Part shown: positions 18,387-27,730 of the stretch, one piece after another
Layout of the letters: each line of letters opens with the position of its first letter
How positions within the stretch are numbered: position 1 is the stretch's first letter
Assembly: GCA_963700865.1 (NCBI GenBank)
Contig: CAVOZC010000014.1
Coordinates: 1 to 64,000 of the forward strand
From: CAVOGJ01 sp963700865
GTDB taxonomy: Bacteria; Planctomycetota; Planctomycetia; Pirellulales; Pirellulaceae
Direction of reading: 5' to 3'
DNA length: 64,000 nt
The notes under the pieces: generated by a model
The model's input: only the letters and a program-made list of their open reading frames with translations
Databases searched by the model: none
Told to the model about the DNA's origin: nothing
Program-made: the position numbers and the translations under genes

Positions 18387-19424
18387 ACGCCCTGCACTTG
18401 CTGTTATTTCTGGCCGCCATGTTGGGTGCGGTCATCGAACGCGTTGAACAGCGAGGACCGGTGACGGCCACCGTGCGGCTGGAACCGGATCAACCCCTCA
18501 TCGGAGATCCGGTCCAACTCACCATCGAGGTGATTGCGGAGGAGAATGTCGAAGTCCTGATGCCGGAATTTGGCGAAGCGCTGGATCGTTATACGATTCT
18601 CGATTTTGTGCCACGCGCTGACGATTACCGATGATGGACAAATAAGGTCCATTCAGACCTATCGCTTGCAACCAGCCGCATCGGGCAGCCAAGCCATCCC
18701 GCCCATCCTGATCGAATTTATCGACCGTCGCCCGGGACAAAAGCCCGCGCCGGACGGTGAGGACGCGTATGAACTGTTGACCCCGCGCGTCGATTTTGAA
18801 GTCCAATCGGTGCTGCCCGCCAGTGCCAGCGCCGAAATGCGGCCACCACTGGGCCAACTGCCACCCATCGGACCGTCCCCGTTGCGACGTGCAACGTGGG
18901 GGCTGCTCGTCCTCATCTTGTTGGGGCTGGTCGCCAGCCCCTTCTTGATCTTCGCTTGGCGCAAGCGACGTACCGTGTTGCGGCGCCGATCCGCTTATGA
19001 AATTGCCCGCGGCCGGCTCGATCGATTGATGTCAGCGCCCATTCCTCAGAGCTCAGCCATCGACGCATTTATCGTCGAACTTTCGGACATCATCCGACGT
19101 TACCTTGAAGATCGTTTTGATCTGCGAGCACCCGAATTGACCACCGAGGAATTTCTGGATGTGGTGAGTGAATCAAAAGAACTCTCCATGGACCATCGCC
19201 AACTGCTGCGCGACTTTCTCAACCAGGCCGATCTGGTGAAATTCGCCGGTATCAAACCGAGCGAGGAAGTAGTTCGATTAATGCTGGCCGCCGCCGATCG
19301 CTTTTTGGATGAAACGCGCGAGCCGCAGGACGCGGCCGGTACGGCACTGCCCGCTGGCACCTCGAGCGGCGAGGCTCCCAAGGCACACTCGGGCGGCCGG
19401 GGTCGGGAGCCGTCCGATGTTTAA
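18383..19424 (+). CDS. BatD-like membrane protein (one frame change near 18620)
   Basis: The GTG at 18383 overlaps the upstream stop. The N-terminal part has a signal sequence (LHLLLFLAAMLGAVI) and a beta domain reading GPVTATVRLEPDQPLIGDPV, typical of BatD/DUF4381-type proteins. Near 18620 the frame shifts by one base and continues as ITDDGQIRSIQTYRLQPA, a membrane helix (WGLLVLILLGLVASPFLIFA) and a cytoplasmic tail with LRAPELTTEEFLDVV. The span is 3n+1, so one extra base explains it; the repaired length is about 346 residues. The stop overlaps the start of the VWA gene by eight bases. Part of the moxR operon; probably a periplasmic-facing partner of the VWA proteins. Confidence 0.75.
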
Positions 19425-20448
19425 TTGGGAATTGCGAGACCCCTGGTTTCTCCTGCTTCTGGTGGCGGTGCCTTTGGTTTATTGGTGCCTACGGCGAGCC
19501 GTGGCGAGGGTCCAGTACTCGTCGCTGGCACTCGTCGAGCAATTACCCGGTTCCTGGCGCACGCGACTGGGCTGGCTGGCACCCACCCTGCTCTGCCTGG
19601 GACTCATCGCGCTGATCGTCGCGGTGGCTCGCCCACGTATTCCTGACGCACAAACGCGGGTTTCGCGGGAAGGGATTGCGATCATGATGGTCGTGGATCG
19701 TTCGAGTTCCATGAACGCGCGGGACCTGGTCCGCGATGACACCTCGCTGGATCGGCTATCGGTTGTCAAGGACGTGTTTGCAAAGTTCGTGCTCGGCGAG
19801 AAAGGGGAAACGTCCGGCGGCCGCCCTGACGACATGATCGGGTTGGTCACGTTTGCCGGATTTGCGGATAGCATCTGTCCCCTCACGTCGGATCATGGCA
19901 ACCTGACTGCCTTGGTCCGCCAACTCGAGATTGTCGACGATCGGCGTGAAGACGGAACGGCGATCGGAGATGGACTGGGCCTGGCCGTCGAGCGCTTGCG
20001 GCAGAGTCCGGCAAAATCCAAAGTAGCCATCCTGCTTACCGATGGCGTCAATAATGCCGGCGTCATCGACCCGAAAAAGGCCGCGGCGCTCGCGGCTGCC
20101 AATGGCATCAAGGTGTATTGTATCGGCGCCGGCACCAACGGTATCGCTCCTGTTCCGGTTCGGGATCCGCTTACCAATCGCGTCGTCTTGCGTGGCATGA
20201 ATGTCGAAATTGACGAACAGACGCTGGAGGACATCGCCGCCGAAACCGGTGGCCAGTATTTTCGGGCAACCGATGCCGAAGCGCTGACCAATATTTACGG
20301 CCAGATCGGACAACTTGAGAAGACCGAGGTGGAAGAAGTGCGTTACCTGAACTACACGGAGTACTTCACACGCTTCGTCGTTTCGGGACTGGCTCTGTTG
20401 GCCGCTGCGGTCCTGCTGGCCGCCACCGTTTTTCGTCGAGCACCGTAG
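19417..20448 (+). CDS. BatA-type VWA-domain membrane protein
   Basis: A protein of 343 residues beginning MFNWELRDPWFLLLLVAVPL. Two N-terminal membrane helices (residues 10-25 and about 57-75) precede a von Willebrand A domain with an intact MIDAS: VVDRSSSMNA (DxSxS), TFAGFADSICPLT and LLTDGVNNAG. A C-terminal helix (FVVSGLALLAAAVLLAATVF) follows YTEYF, the usual BatA layout. With MoxR, DUF58 and the BatD-like protein it forms the conserved MoxR-VWA module of bacterial envelopes. It starts inside the last codons of the BatD-like gene. A small stem-loop (TGAATC-GATTCA) lies just after the stop, possibly ending the operon. Confidence 0.92.
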   Translation: MFNWELRDPWFLLLLVAVPLVYWCLRRAVARVQYSSLALVEQLPGSWRTRLGWLAPTLLCLGLIALIVAVARPRIPDAQTRVSREGIAIMMVVDRSSSMNARDLVRDDTSLDRLSVVKDVFAKFVLGEKGETSGGRPDDMIGLVTFAGFADSICPLTSDHGNLTALVRQLEIVDDRREDGTAIGDGLGLAVERLRQSPAKSKVAILLTDGVNNAGVIDPKKAAALAAANGIKVYCIGAGTNGIAPVPVRDPLTNRVVLRGMNVEIDEQTLEDIAAETGGQYFRATDAEALTNIYGQIGQLEKTEVEEVRYLNYTEYFTRFVVSGLALLAAAVLLAATVFRRAP

Positions 20449-20571
20449 CTGAATCGCGGAGATTCACTTGTACCGCCCGCGCTTCAGGTTACGATGGCGA
20501 AATGGCGTGCCGGCTGCCGATCACCCGGCGATATCGAACTCGACTCGACCAATGGCCTCGATCGATGACGG

Positions 20572-21051
20572 ATGGCGATGGATACTTTCAGCAAAATCGT
20601 CGCGTGGCTGACCGATCACGAGATCGAATTTCGGCACGTAGTTCACGAGCCGACGCCTACCTCGGCCGACTCGGCTCAAGCCCGCGGCGAGGAATTGCGG
20701 GTCGGGGGTAAGGCCATTTTGCTAAAGGTCGACAACGACTTTCATGTGTTTGTGCTACCGGCCGACCGTAAGCTGGACTCGTCAAGCGTGAAGCGTTTTT
20801 TTAAGGCAAAGAAGCTGCGTTTCGCGTCGGCGGACGAGTTGCACCAGCAGACAAGCCTGGTGCCGGGGACCGTACCACCCTTCGGTCGGCCGATTCTTCC
20901 CTGCGAACTGTACGTCGACGAAGCCTTGACGACAAATGATCGCATCGCTTTTAACGCCGGCTCATTGACCGATTCGCTGATCCTGCGCATGCAAGATTAT
21001 TTACGGCTTGCGCAACCTAAGATCTTCTGCTTTTCCATTCCGCCCACCTGA
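20572..21051 (+). CDS. YbaK/EbsC-type aminoacyl-tRNA deacylase
   Basis: A protein of 159 residues, MAMDTFSKIVAWLTDHEIEF. It has the family's HEPTPTSADSAQARG substrate loop, GGKAILLKVDNDFHVFVLPADRKLD split across the central strands with the conserved catalytic Lys, and a GTVPPFG loop, as in YbaK/ProX editing domains that remove mischarged amino acids from tRNA. Length is normal for a stand-alone domain. The 3' end overlaps the convergently transcribed M14 peptidase gene by 51 bp. A second ATG two codons in could also be used. Confidence 0.85.
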   Translation: MAMDTFSKIVAWLTDHEIEFRHVVHEPTPTSADSAQARGEELRVGGKAILLKVDNDFHVFVLPADRKLDSSSVKRFFKAKKLRFASADELHQQTSLVPGTVPPFGRPILPCELYVDEALTTNDRIAFNAGSLTDSLILRMQDYLRLAQPKIFCFSIPPT

Positions 21052-22644
21052 TGGCCGCAGCGGCAGGGGTTGCTCGCCTTCAATGCGCACCACTGGAAAT
21101 AATGCACCTTCCTTCGATGCCTCATCGAAGAAATTCCACGTCACGAGACCATCCTGAGACATCGGCTCGAGCAGCAACATGGCAAGCCGGCCCAGGTCTT
21201 GCCGAGTCCGCACGATGGCGGTGCCGGCGACGAGCCTCTGCTGGCATGGTTCGCGCGTTGTCGTGATGTCCAGCAGTCGATGACCTTGGAACTCGTCGTG
21301 GTCACGATGAACTGTGTCGATGCGCGCCGCGACCACCGGGATATCGACCTCTTCCGCCAATTCCTGGACCAATATCCCGTGTGCGGTGAGATTCGCGATC
21401 ACCTTCCGGCACTCGGCGGGAACCGCATAGGCGAACGGCCGCGTGACGGCGAGGGTGGGAATCTCCTCCCCCACATAATCGACGGAATAATTCTGCTCGA
21501 TGGCAGGGAGCGTGCCCGGTTTGGCATCGGTTGGAAGGCTTTCATCGTCAAAACCGAGGGCCGTGAACCGCTCAGTGAGCCGTGCAGGTTCGGATCGCAC
21601 CGCCACATCAGGAACCCCCGTCGCCGATCGATGCCATGCATCTCGTTGGGCCCCCAGCATTGCCTTGATGGCCCCTTGACGCTCGGCGGCCAGCCGCAGG
21701 CATCCGAGTACGAATTGCCGCGTGGCGAGGACTCGCTCGCGGTACCCGATATAGGCGTACGCCTCCGAAAGGATGGACATACGACCTCGTACGGCTACAT
21801 ACTGAGTTCCGTATCGGGGCCAAGCCGGATAGGTTTCCCATTGTCGATGATCTTCGCTGAAGTTGCCATAATAAAAGGATGTGAAGCCCGCTTCGGAGAG
21901 CATTTGCCGCCCGACGCTCGGCAAGAATTCATCACGTGTGTACTCGACCAATTCCCTCGGAGCCGCCGCGTTACGAGGACCGTCGTATGTCAAGTCAAAA
22001 CGATGATACGAGCCGTTCGTCGTGTGGGTATCAATGACGATGGCCGGGTCCCAGTTCGTCAACGCCCGCGTGAACGCCAACGCCTCGGGCGATTCGAGTT
22101 TGATATGATCGCGATTGAGATCAAGCCCTTGACCGTTGACCCTCAGGCCGACTCCTCCCGCGGGACCATGCTGCGCGGGACGATTTTGTGGGGAAAAAGG
22201 CTGATTTCCGTCCGCATTGTAGATGGGGACCAGCAGCAAAACGGTGCCTTCGAGCCATGCCGCGTGCTGACCCGCGGCGATCTCGCCGGCCAACATCAGG
22301 ATGGCTTCCTTACCGCACACCTCGCCGGCATGGATGTTGCCGAGGACAAGGATCGGCAGCCGATCCCCCACATCCCCGGGGTGTGAAGGCGGTGTGGGTG
22401 AAATCACCAGAAGCGGTATTTCACGTCCTTCGGAGGAGTAACCGAGGCGATCAAGTCGAATGTCCGGCGATCGGTCCGCCAGTTGCCGACACAACTCTCG
22501 CACCTCGGCGTAGGTTGCCGTGGCCTGATAATCGCTCTTCTCGGCCACGCACCGCAACCGCTCCACCGGCGGTGGAGTCGACTGCCCGAACACCCCTGTC
22601 AAGAGAAATAAATCAATGCTTGCGCATGCGATCCACTGGTTCAT
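21001..22644 (-). CDS. Secreted M14-family zinc carboxypeptidase
   Basis: A protein of 547 residues with an N-terminal signal-like segment (ACASIDLFLLTGVFGQS). Zinc ligands are visible as NIHAGE (HxxE) near residue 107 and DTHTTNG near residue 205; DLNRD in between and SEAYAYIGY further on supply the substrate-binding Arg and the region of the catalytic Glu. This fits a succinylglutamate-desuccinylase/carboxypeptidase-type M14 enzyme hydrolysing C-terminal residues of peptides outside the cytoplasm. The second half is a family-specific extension. Its 5' side faces the NlpC/P60 gene, and the double-hairpin repeat at 22676-22718 is 32 bp before the start codon. Confidence 0.88.
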   Translation of the reverse strand: MNQWIACASIDLFLLTGVFGQSTPPPVERLRCVAEKSDYQATATYAEVRELCRQLADRSPDIRLDRLGYSSEGREIPLLVISPTPPSHPGDVGDRLPILVLGNIHAGEVCGKEAILMLAGEIAAGQHAAWLEGTVLLLVPIYNADGNQPFSPQNRPAQHGPAGGVGLRVNGQGLDLNRDHIKLESPEALAFTRALTNWDPAIVIDTHTTNGSYHRFDLTYDGPRNAAAPRELVEYTRDEFLPSVGRQMLSEAGFTSFYYGNFSEDHRQWETYPAWPRYGTQYVAVRGRMSILSEAYAYIGYRERVLATRQFVLGCLRLAAERQGAIKAMLGAQRDAWHRSATGVPDVAVRSEPARLTERFTALGFDDESLPTDAKPGTLPAIEQNYSVDYVGEEIPTLAVTRPFAYAVPAECRKVIANLTAHGILVQELAEEVDIPVVAARIDTVHRDHDEFQGHRLLDITTTREPCQQRLVAGTAIVRTRQDLGRLAMLLLEPMSQDGLVTWNFFDEASKEGALFPVVRIEGEQPLPLRPSGGRNGKAEDLRLRKP

Positions 22645-22675
22645 CGAACTGCCTCTGAGCGCCTGGTTTGCTTAT

Positions 22676-22718
22676 TGACCGCGGAGCGGTCAGCGACAGG
22701 GCGGATCGCTCCGCAATC
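22676..22718. repeat. Double-hairpin intergenic repeat, copy 1
   Basis: TGACCGCGGAGCGGTCA (22676-22692) is a near-perfect palindrome, and 11 bases on GATCGCTCCGCAATC (22704-22718) is a second one with a single mismatch. The same pair with the same spacing recurs at 30643-30686. Both copies are upstream of minus-strand genes for exported hydrolases. Confidence 0.75.
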
Positions 22719-22809
22719 CCCTCGCCTAACTTACCCGACACAACGGCAACTCGCATCACCGCATCCACCACCGTCGACAACTCGAATCAAAACGGAGTAG
22801 ACTCTGGTC

Positions 22810-24069
22810 ATGCCACCAAACCATACCCTCCCGTCACGGACCGTTCGCTTTGCGCTGTGCCTTTCCAGGCTCCTGCCAGGGCTTGGGCTCTATCTGCTCT
22901 TCACGCTTGGCCTCTGCGATCGCGGACTTGCTCAACCCCCAGACGAGAGCGATGCCGCGTTTTTTCGCAAGCTCGCGGAGCAAATCGAACCGTCGCTTGT
23001 CGGCGAGGTGGCACGCTTACCCCAATATGTGCGGTTTTATCGTCACGAACTGGGCAACGACCCACGATTGTTCGCCTTTCAGGTGACCGCCGCTCCTCAG
23101 GGGGAAGGCATTCGATTGACGGGCTACGTCGAGTTTGAGGAACACCAGCGGGGCATCGTCGGTCTGCTGCGGGCGTTGGGATTTTCACCCATCGACAACC
23201 AGCTCACGCTGCTCCCGGATGCCGACCTGCCCCAGCCGATTGGGGTCATCAAATCGGCCCACGCGTTCAGTTATGATCGGGCCGCCGGCGCTCGGAATGT
23301 GGTCACGGAATGCCTCGTCTATGAGCCTCTGTTCCTGCTCCGCCGCGAGGCCGATTACTACCTGGCCCATGCGGGTGAAGGCTACCTGGGTTACGTACCG
23401 GTTGCGGACGTCGAGCCGATCCGGCGGGAAAGGCTGGCGGAACTCGCGTCGGCGAAGTGGATCACGCTAACATCCGACGTCCGCGGCACGCCTCTCGGAA
23501 CGTTGCCCCTTGGCGCCAGGCTACCCCTGATTGGATGGAGGGACGATTCCTGCAGTGTGCAACTGCCGAACGGGGAACGCTGCGAAATTCCCCGTGATCG
23601 GTGCGGCCCGTTCCAGGATCAGCATCTGGCGGTCGAGCGAGTTCTGCGGAGCGGACGGGCTTTTCTCGACACCCCCTACCGCTGGGGTGGAAAAACGACT
23701 CAGGGCATCGATTGCTCCGGGTTGGTGCAAGTCGCCTACGCCACTGTGGGTGTGCCTTTGCCACGAGATTCGAATCAGCAGATTTACGTCGGCCGGCTGA
23801 CAGGAACGCGCTGGTGTCGCGAGGCAATGCTACCGGGTGACACCATGTACTTTCTCGGGCCGCGGGGACGGATTCGCCACACGGCCGTCTACCTGGGTGA
23901 CGATCGTTACCTGCAGGCCGCCATGCCGGTCGTCTGTATCAGCAGTCTCAATCCCGAGCACGAAGACTACGATCCGCGGCGGGAGGCCGCGTTTGCCTTC
24001 GCCAAACGACCCTGGGATAAGGGCTTGGTGCTGAGTCGGAACGGCGACGCGGATCGGGAATCCGACTAG
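22810..24069 (+). CDS. Secreted NlpC/P60-family peptidase with SH3-like region
   Basis: A protein of 419 residues with a signal sequence (LLPGLGLYLLFTLGLCDRGLAQ). The C-terminal domain has the NlpC/P60 triad: Cys in TQGIDCSGLVQVAYA, His in RIRHTAVYLG, and a downstream polar residue. GRAFLDTPYRWGGKT just before the Cys is typical. The middle part (residues 200-270, TSDVRGTPLGTLPLGARLP onwards) reads as an SH3-like binding domain. Such enzymes cut gamma-D-Glu-diamino-acid bonds in peptidoglycan stem peptides. It is transcribed divergently from the M14 peptidase, with 165 bp between the starts. Confidence 0.9.
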   Translation: MPPNHTLPSRTVRFALCLSRLLPGLGLYLLFTLGLCDRGLAQPPDESDAAFFRKLAEQIEPSLVGEVARLPQYVRFYRHELGNDPRLFAFQVTAAPQGEGIRLTGYVEFEEHQRGIVGLLRALGFSPIDNQLTLLPDADLPQPIGVIKSAHAFSYDRAAGARNVVTECLVYEPLFLLRREADYYLAHAGEGYLGYVPVADVEPIRRERLAELASAKWITLTSDVRGTPLGTLPLGARLPLIGWRDDSCSVQLPNGERCEIPRDRCGPFQDQHLAVERVLRSGRAFLDTPYRWGGKTTQGIDCSGLVQVAYATVGVPLPRDSNQQIYVGRLTGTRWCREAMLPGDTMYFLGPRGRIRHTAVYLGDDRYLQAAMPVVCISSLNPEHEDYDPRREAAFAFAKRPWDKGLVLSRNGDADRESD

Positions 24070-24257
24070 CCGGAGTGGGGACGAGAACACGGGCCTCTTT
24101 TCTGCTCGTGAAGACGGCGAAGCGTGGTCGTGGGAGGGCCCACCCACGAGGGCTTGCGAAGCGAGCTCCGACAATACGCGGGTTTTCGCAATCTTGACTC
24201 TCTCGAATTGACCTGCCGGGATTTTTTCGTTTCTCTCCTCACGCGGCCCCGCGAAAC

Positions 24258-26207
24258 GTGTTTCTCCTATTACCGGATGCCAGCGTATTTGGCGGCCGCA
24301 TTCCATTTTGTACACCAAATTCAGCACTCACCCAGGAAGTCAATAACATCACGATCGACGCGATCGCGATGCCGCATGAGCTGTTCATTTCCAACAATAC
24401 GTTCTTGGACGTACATGGCAACATCGTCAACAACGGGATCATCTCTCTCAATTCGACGGCTGCCAATACCCAGCACAGAGCGGACGGCTTTAGCCCCGTA
24501 CTGAGTGGGACGGGTCGCGTCACGCTAGGCGCTGGAGGTCCGAATCGTTTGAGTGCGACGGGCGACAACACCTGGACGAATTCCGCCGGACACACCATCG
24601 AGGGGGTAGGGAACATTGGAAATAACACGGCCCAAATCGTGAATGAGGGCATGATCGACGCCAACAACGGGGCCGGTAGCCTGAGACTCGATCCACGCAA
24701 CGTCGGCGTGGGTCTGACAACACTTGTCAACAACGGCGTCGCCCGGGCGTCGAATGGTGGCACGCTGGAGATAAGCGGAGGTGGCGGTGGCGAATTTGGT
24801 GGCAGCGGCACCTTTTCCGCGCTGGCGGGTTCCGAAGTCGTCATCACGGTCGGGGCCGTGGTTTCCGACGTGACCTTCAGTACGGCTGGCACGGGACTCG
24901 TCCGCGTGGCCGACGGCCAGAACGTGGCCTTCGCGAATATCAACAACACTGGAATTTTCGAAGTCGGCAACAACACCGACGCCCGCATGTCCGGTACGAT
25001 CACCAATTCTGGCGAGATCCGCCTGGCAACCACGGGAAACCAGAGTGACTTTGAGTTGGGCACTGACGTCTCGCTCACAGGAGGCGGCACGCTGACGCTT
25101 CCCGGACCCGCCGCTCAGATCAATGCCATCGGTAATCTGGCGCTGACCAACGTGGACAACACGATTCGCGGGGTGGGAAGTGTCGGTGGTAATTCGGCCC
25201 AGATCGTTAATCGTGGCCTGATCGACGCCGACGGCAGCGGAAATATCCTCTCGTTAGACCCCCGCAATAACGGAGTGGGTGTGGCAACCTTCACGAACGA
25301 GATGACTGGCGTGATGCGGGCCCGTAACGGCGGGATCCTCCGCGCATCCGGCTTCGGTGGTGGCGAGTTCCTCAACCACAACGGTGGGCGAGTGGTCGTC
25401 GAGTCGACGTTGGAAGTCGTAAGCAATGGAATCTTCCGTAACGAAACGGGTGGCCGCGTCGAAGGGGACGGAGTCATCGCGGTGATCAGCGGAACCTTCA
25501 ATCACATCAGCGGTACCGTCGCCCCGGGACTCTCGACCGGCATCCTCGACGTGACGGGTAATTATTCCCAGCGGGCAGATGGCACGCTGGAGATCGAGGT
25601 CGCTGGCCCAACACCGGGGACGCAGTACGACCGCCTGGCGGTGAGCGGTATGGCCAACCTAGATGGCACCGTCGACGGAATTACCCTTGCCGGACAGGCC
25701 GACCCTGCGGTTCGTGGCGGCGTCCAGGAAACCATCTTTTTGACGGCGGGCAGCAGCAACGGTTTCTTCGCGACACTGTTGTACGACGGAACCACGGTTA
25801 CGCCTTTGGAGGGTGTCAGCTCCAACGGCTCCTTCGTCGGTTATGTGGGGACAAGCGACGCGGGCATCGACGGCATGTTCCGCGGACTTCGTTATGACAA
25901 CACGTCAGCCACGCTGATCGGTTACTTGGCACTTGCTGGCGATGCCAACGGCGATGGAACCGTCGATGTCTCGGACTTCAACGTCTGGAACAACAACAAG
26001 TTCACGAACGGCACGACCTGGATCACAGGTGACTTTAACGGTGATGGGATTACTGACGTATCCGACTTCAACATTTGGAACGTCAACAAGTTCACCTCGG
26101 TCAGCCTGCGAACCGTCCCCGAACCCAGCGCTCTAAGCCTGGTGTGGCTGATCGGGGCAGCGATGGCCACGTTGTCGTGGCGGCGAAGGCGCGGTGGCAG
26201 AAGCTAA
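24258..26207 (+). CDS. Repeat-rich surface protein with dockerin-like EF hands and PEP-CTERM tail; N-terminus incomplete
   Basis: A 649-residue Gly/Asn-rich protein. Two long units are clearly related: NNTAQIVNEGMIDANNG... with SLRLDPRNVGVG, and GNSAQIVNRGLIDADGSG... with LSLDPRNNGVG, each ending GGGEF. This suggests a beta-helix adhesin-like fold. The end has two DxNGDG calcium loops followed by SDFNVWNNNKF and SDFNIWNVNKF, then VPEPSALSLVWLIGAAM-ATLSWRRRRG, a clear PEP-CTERM sorting signal. The frame opens at GTG 24258 with no signal peptide, and nothing suitable lies in frame upstream, although a PEP-CTERM protein must be exported. The 5' end is therefore probably lost or hidden by a frame change between 24070 and 24258. 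Confidence 0.8.
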   Translation: MFLLLPDASVFGGRIPFCTPNSALTQEVNNITIDAIAMPHELFISNNTFLDVHGNIVNNGIISLNSTAANTQHRADGFSPVLSGTGRVTLGAGGPNRLSATGDNTWTNSAGHTIEGVGNIGNNTAQIVNEGMIDANNGAGSLRLDPRNVGVGLTTLVNNGVARASNGGTLEISGGGGGEFGGSGTFSALAGSEVVITVGAVVSDVTFSTAGTGLVRVADGQNVAFANINNTGIFEVGNNTDARMSGTITNSGEIRLATTGNQSDFELGTDVSLTGGGTLTLPGPAAQINAIGNLALTNVDNTIRGVGSVGGNSAQIVNRGLIDADGSGNILSLDPRNNGVGVATFTNEMTGVMRARNGGILRASGFGGGEFLNHNGGRVVVESTLEVVSNGIFRNETGGRVEGDGVIAVISGTFNHISGTVAPGLSTGILDVTGNYSQRADGTLEIEVAGPTPGTQYDRLAVSGMANLDGTVDGITLAGQADPAVRGGVQETIFLTAGSSNGFFATLLYDGTTVTPLEGVSSNGSFVGYVGTSDAGIDGMFRGLRYDNTSATLIGYLALAGDANGDGTVDVSDFNVWNNNKFTNGTTWITGDFNGDGITDVSDFNIWNVNKFTSVSLRTVPEPSALSLVWLIGAAMATLSWRRRRGGRS

Positions 26208-26314
26208 CCGAAGTGGGGTGGCAAGCGGTCTGTGGTCATGGTTGTGGATCGCGATCCGTGCGCCTTCACCGTGCGCCTTCGTCAACCGCCGCGGAAGAAC
26301 ACATCCAATGCCAA

Positions 26315-26331
26315 TGACGGCGGAGCGGTCA
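26315..26331. repeat. Partial copy of the intergenic hairpin repeat
   Basis: TGACGGCGGAGCGGTCA matches the first half of the double-hairpin repeat with one stem mismatch; AGCG follows as in the full copies, but the second hairpin is missing. It lies between the convergent surface-protein and AAA ATPase genes. Confidence 0.55.
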
Positions 26332-26365
26332 GCGCCTCTGTTGTGAAACCCCCCGCCTCGCTCGC

Positions 26366-27730
26366 TCACGTCCCACGACGGGGACGATTGGCAAAGCGTT
26401 GCTGCGTCGCGAAATAATTGCGGACCACTGCGTCGAGCGTGCGGGGAGTCGCCACGCGGGGTAACGCATGCAGGTCGCATAAGTTTCCGACTTGCCACAG
26501 CAAGTCACGCGGATGGCAAAATCGGAAGGGCCGATTGACCGACGTGAAGTGCGTCTGAATCAGATAATCCACACACCCTTCCTCCAACTCGATCTTTAAT
26601 GATGCGGCTGTCTTCACGAAAAGTTCGCGGAAGCAGGATTCAGTCGGGTCCACCAACTCGACTTTATAGGGTATCCGCCGCAGAAACGCCTCGTCGACAA
26701 GTTCTGTTGGTTCAAGATTGGTTGCCAGCACCAGCGTCTGGTTAAAGGGAACGCGAATCTGCCGACCGCTGGGTAGCGTCAGATAGTCGACATTTCGCTC
26801 GAGCGGCACAATCCAGCGATTGAGAATCTCGGTGGGGCTGACACGCTGCCGACCGAAATCATCAATCAATAGCGTTCCGCAATTGCTCTTCATCTGGACG
26901 GGCGCTTCAAGAACTTTGCTTCCGACCTGCTCCCGAATCTCCAAGTGCTCAAGCGTCAGCTCACCGCCGACCACCACCGTGGGGCGCCGGATAAGTACCC
27001 AACGTCGGTCGTACTCTTCCGCGTAGTCACTGAATTCCGAGGCGTCCACGTCCTTGATTTCATGTACGCTGGGATCGAACAGTCGCAGGATCTCGCCGCC
27101 AACGGTGATGGAACGTGGAATCCAGATGTGGTCGGGATAACAGGCCGTCAGTTGCACGGCCACACTCGTCTTGCCGTTACCGGGAGCCCCGTACAAGAAC
27201 AAGCCGCGTCCCGCGTTCACGGCCTGCGCGAATTGGCTCTGCACATCCACCGTCAAATAAATTCCGGCGAGGGCGTGGCGAAAATCTTCCAGCCTGATCG
27301 TCTTGGCCGCATGCGACTGGAGGTCGACCGATTGGATGTATTGGTCCAGAGTGACCGGCGCCGACCCGCAATAGCTGTTCTTCGCCAAATGTTGTTTGAC
27401 GCGTTGAATTCCCCCGTCGGTCAACTGAAAGATAAAGTCAACCAGATCGGATGTACCGCGATGGACAACCAGTAATTCGGCCCGCAACCGATCAAGGATG
27501 CCGCGGACAATATCCCCGGGCAAGCGCACATGCTCGGCCAGTTGGCGGCTGGATGCGGCCCCCATCGTATAGAGCGACTTCAGCACCAACGCTTCGACCT
27601 CAAAGTCTTGCAGTCCCGAGGCCCGCAGGTCGGCCGGCGCAAGAGGCAAGAACGGAGCATCACTGGGCATAACCGGGACCACCGGCAGCTCTGCGGAAAT
27701 CGTGGGGGCGGTCGTAGCTTCTAGAGACAC
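26366..27730 (-). CDS. AAA-family ATPase with N-terminal helix-turn-helix region
   Basis: The GTG at 27730 follows GAGGTG at good spacing; 454 residues. Residues 45-110 form a winged-helix-like region (VEALVLKSLYTMGAASSRQL-AEHVRLP). After a linker with APVTLDQYIQSVDLQS, the ATPase core has Walker A LYGAPGNGKTSVA, Walker B TLLIDDFGRQRVSP and a sensor region TLVLATNLEPTELVDEAFLR-RIPYKVEL. The order and spacing resemble a planctomycete-enriched AAA family whose role is not established; the DEAFLRRIPYK segment recalls ATPases that remodel DNA- or pilus-associated complexes, but I would not assign a function. It is separated by about 250 bp from the next minus-strand gene. Confidence 0.75.
   Translation of the reverse strand: MSLEATTAPTISAELPVVPVMPSDAPFLPLAPADLRASGLQDFEVEALVLKSLYTMGAASSRQLAEHVRLPGDIVRGILDRLRAELLVVHRGTSDLVDFIFQLTDGGIQRVKQHLAKNSYCGSAPVTLDQYIQSVDLQSHAAKTIRLEDFRHALAGIYLTVDVQSQFAQAVNAGRGLFLYGAPGNGKTSVAVQLTACYPDHIWIPRSITVGGEILRLFDPSVHEIKDVDASEFSDYAEEYDRRWVLIRRPTVVVGGELTLEHLEIREQVGSKVLEAPVQMKSNCGTLLIDDFGRQRVSPTEILNRWIVPLERNVDYLTLPSGRQIRVPFNQTLVLATNLEPTELVDEAFLRRIPYKVELVDPTESCFRELFVKTAASLKIELEEGCVDYLIQTHFTSVNRPFRFCHPRDLLWQVGNLCDLHALPRVATPRTLDAVVRNYFATQQRFANRPRRGT

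Noticed and set aside
24239..25090. 283-residue Pro/Ser/Thr-rich minus-strand open frame
   Set aside because: It is the mirror of the Gly/Asn-rich repeats of the surface protein and lacks a start site or domain.
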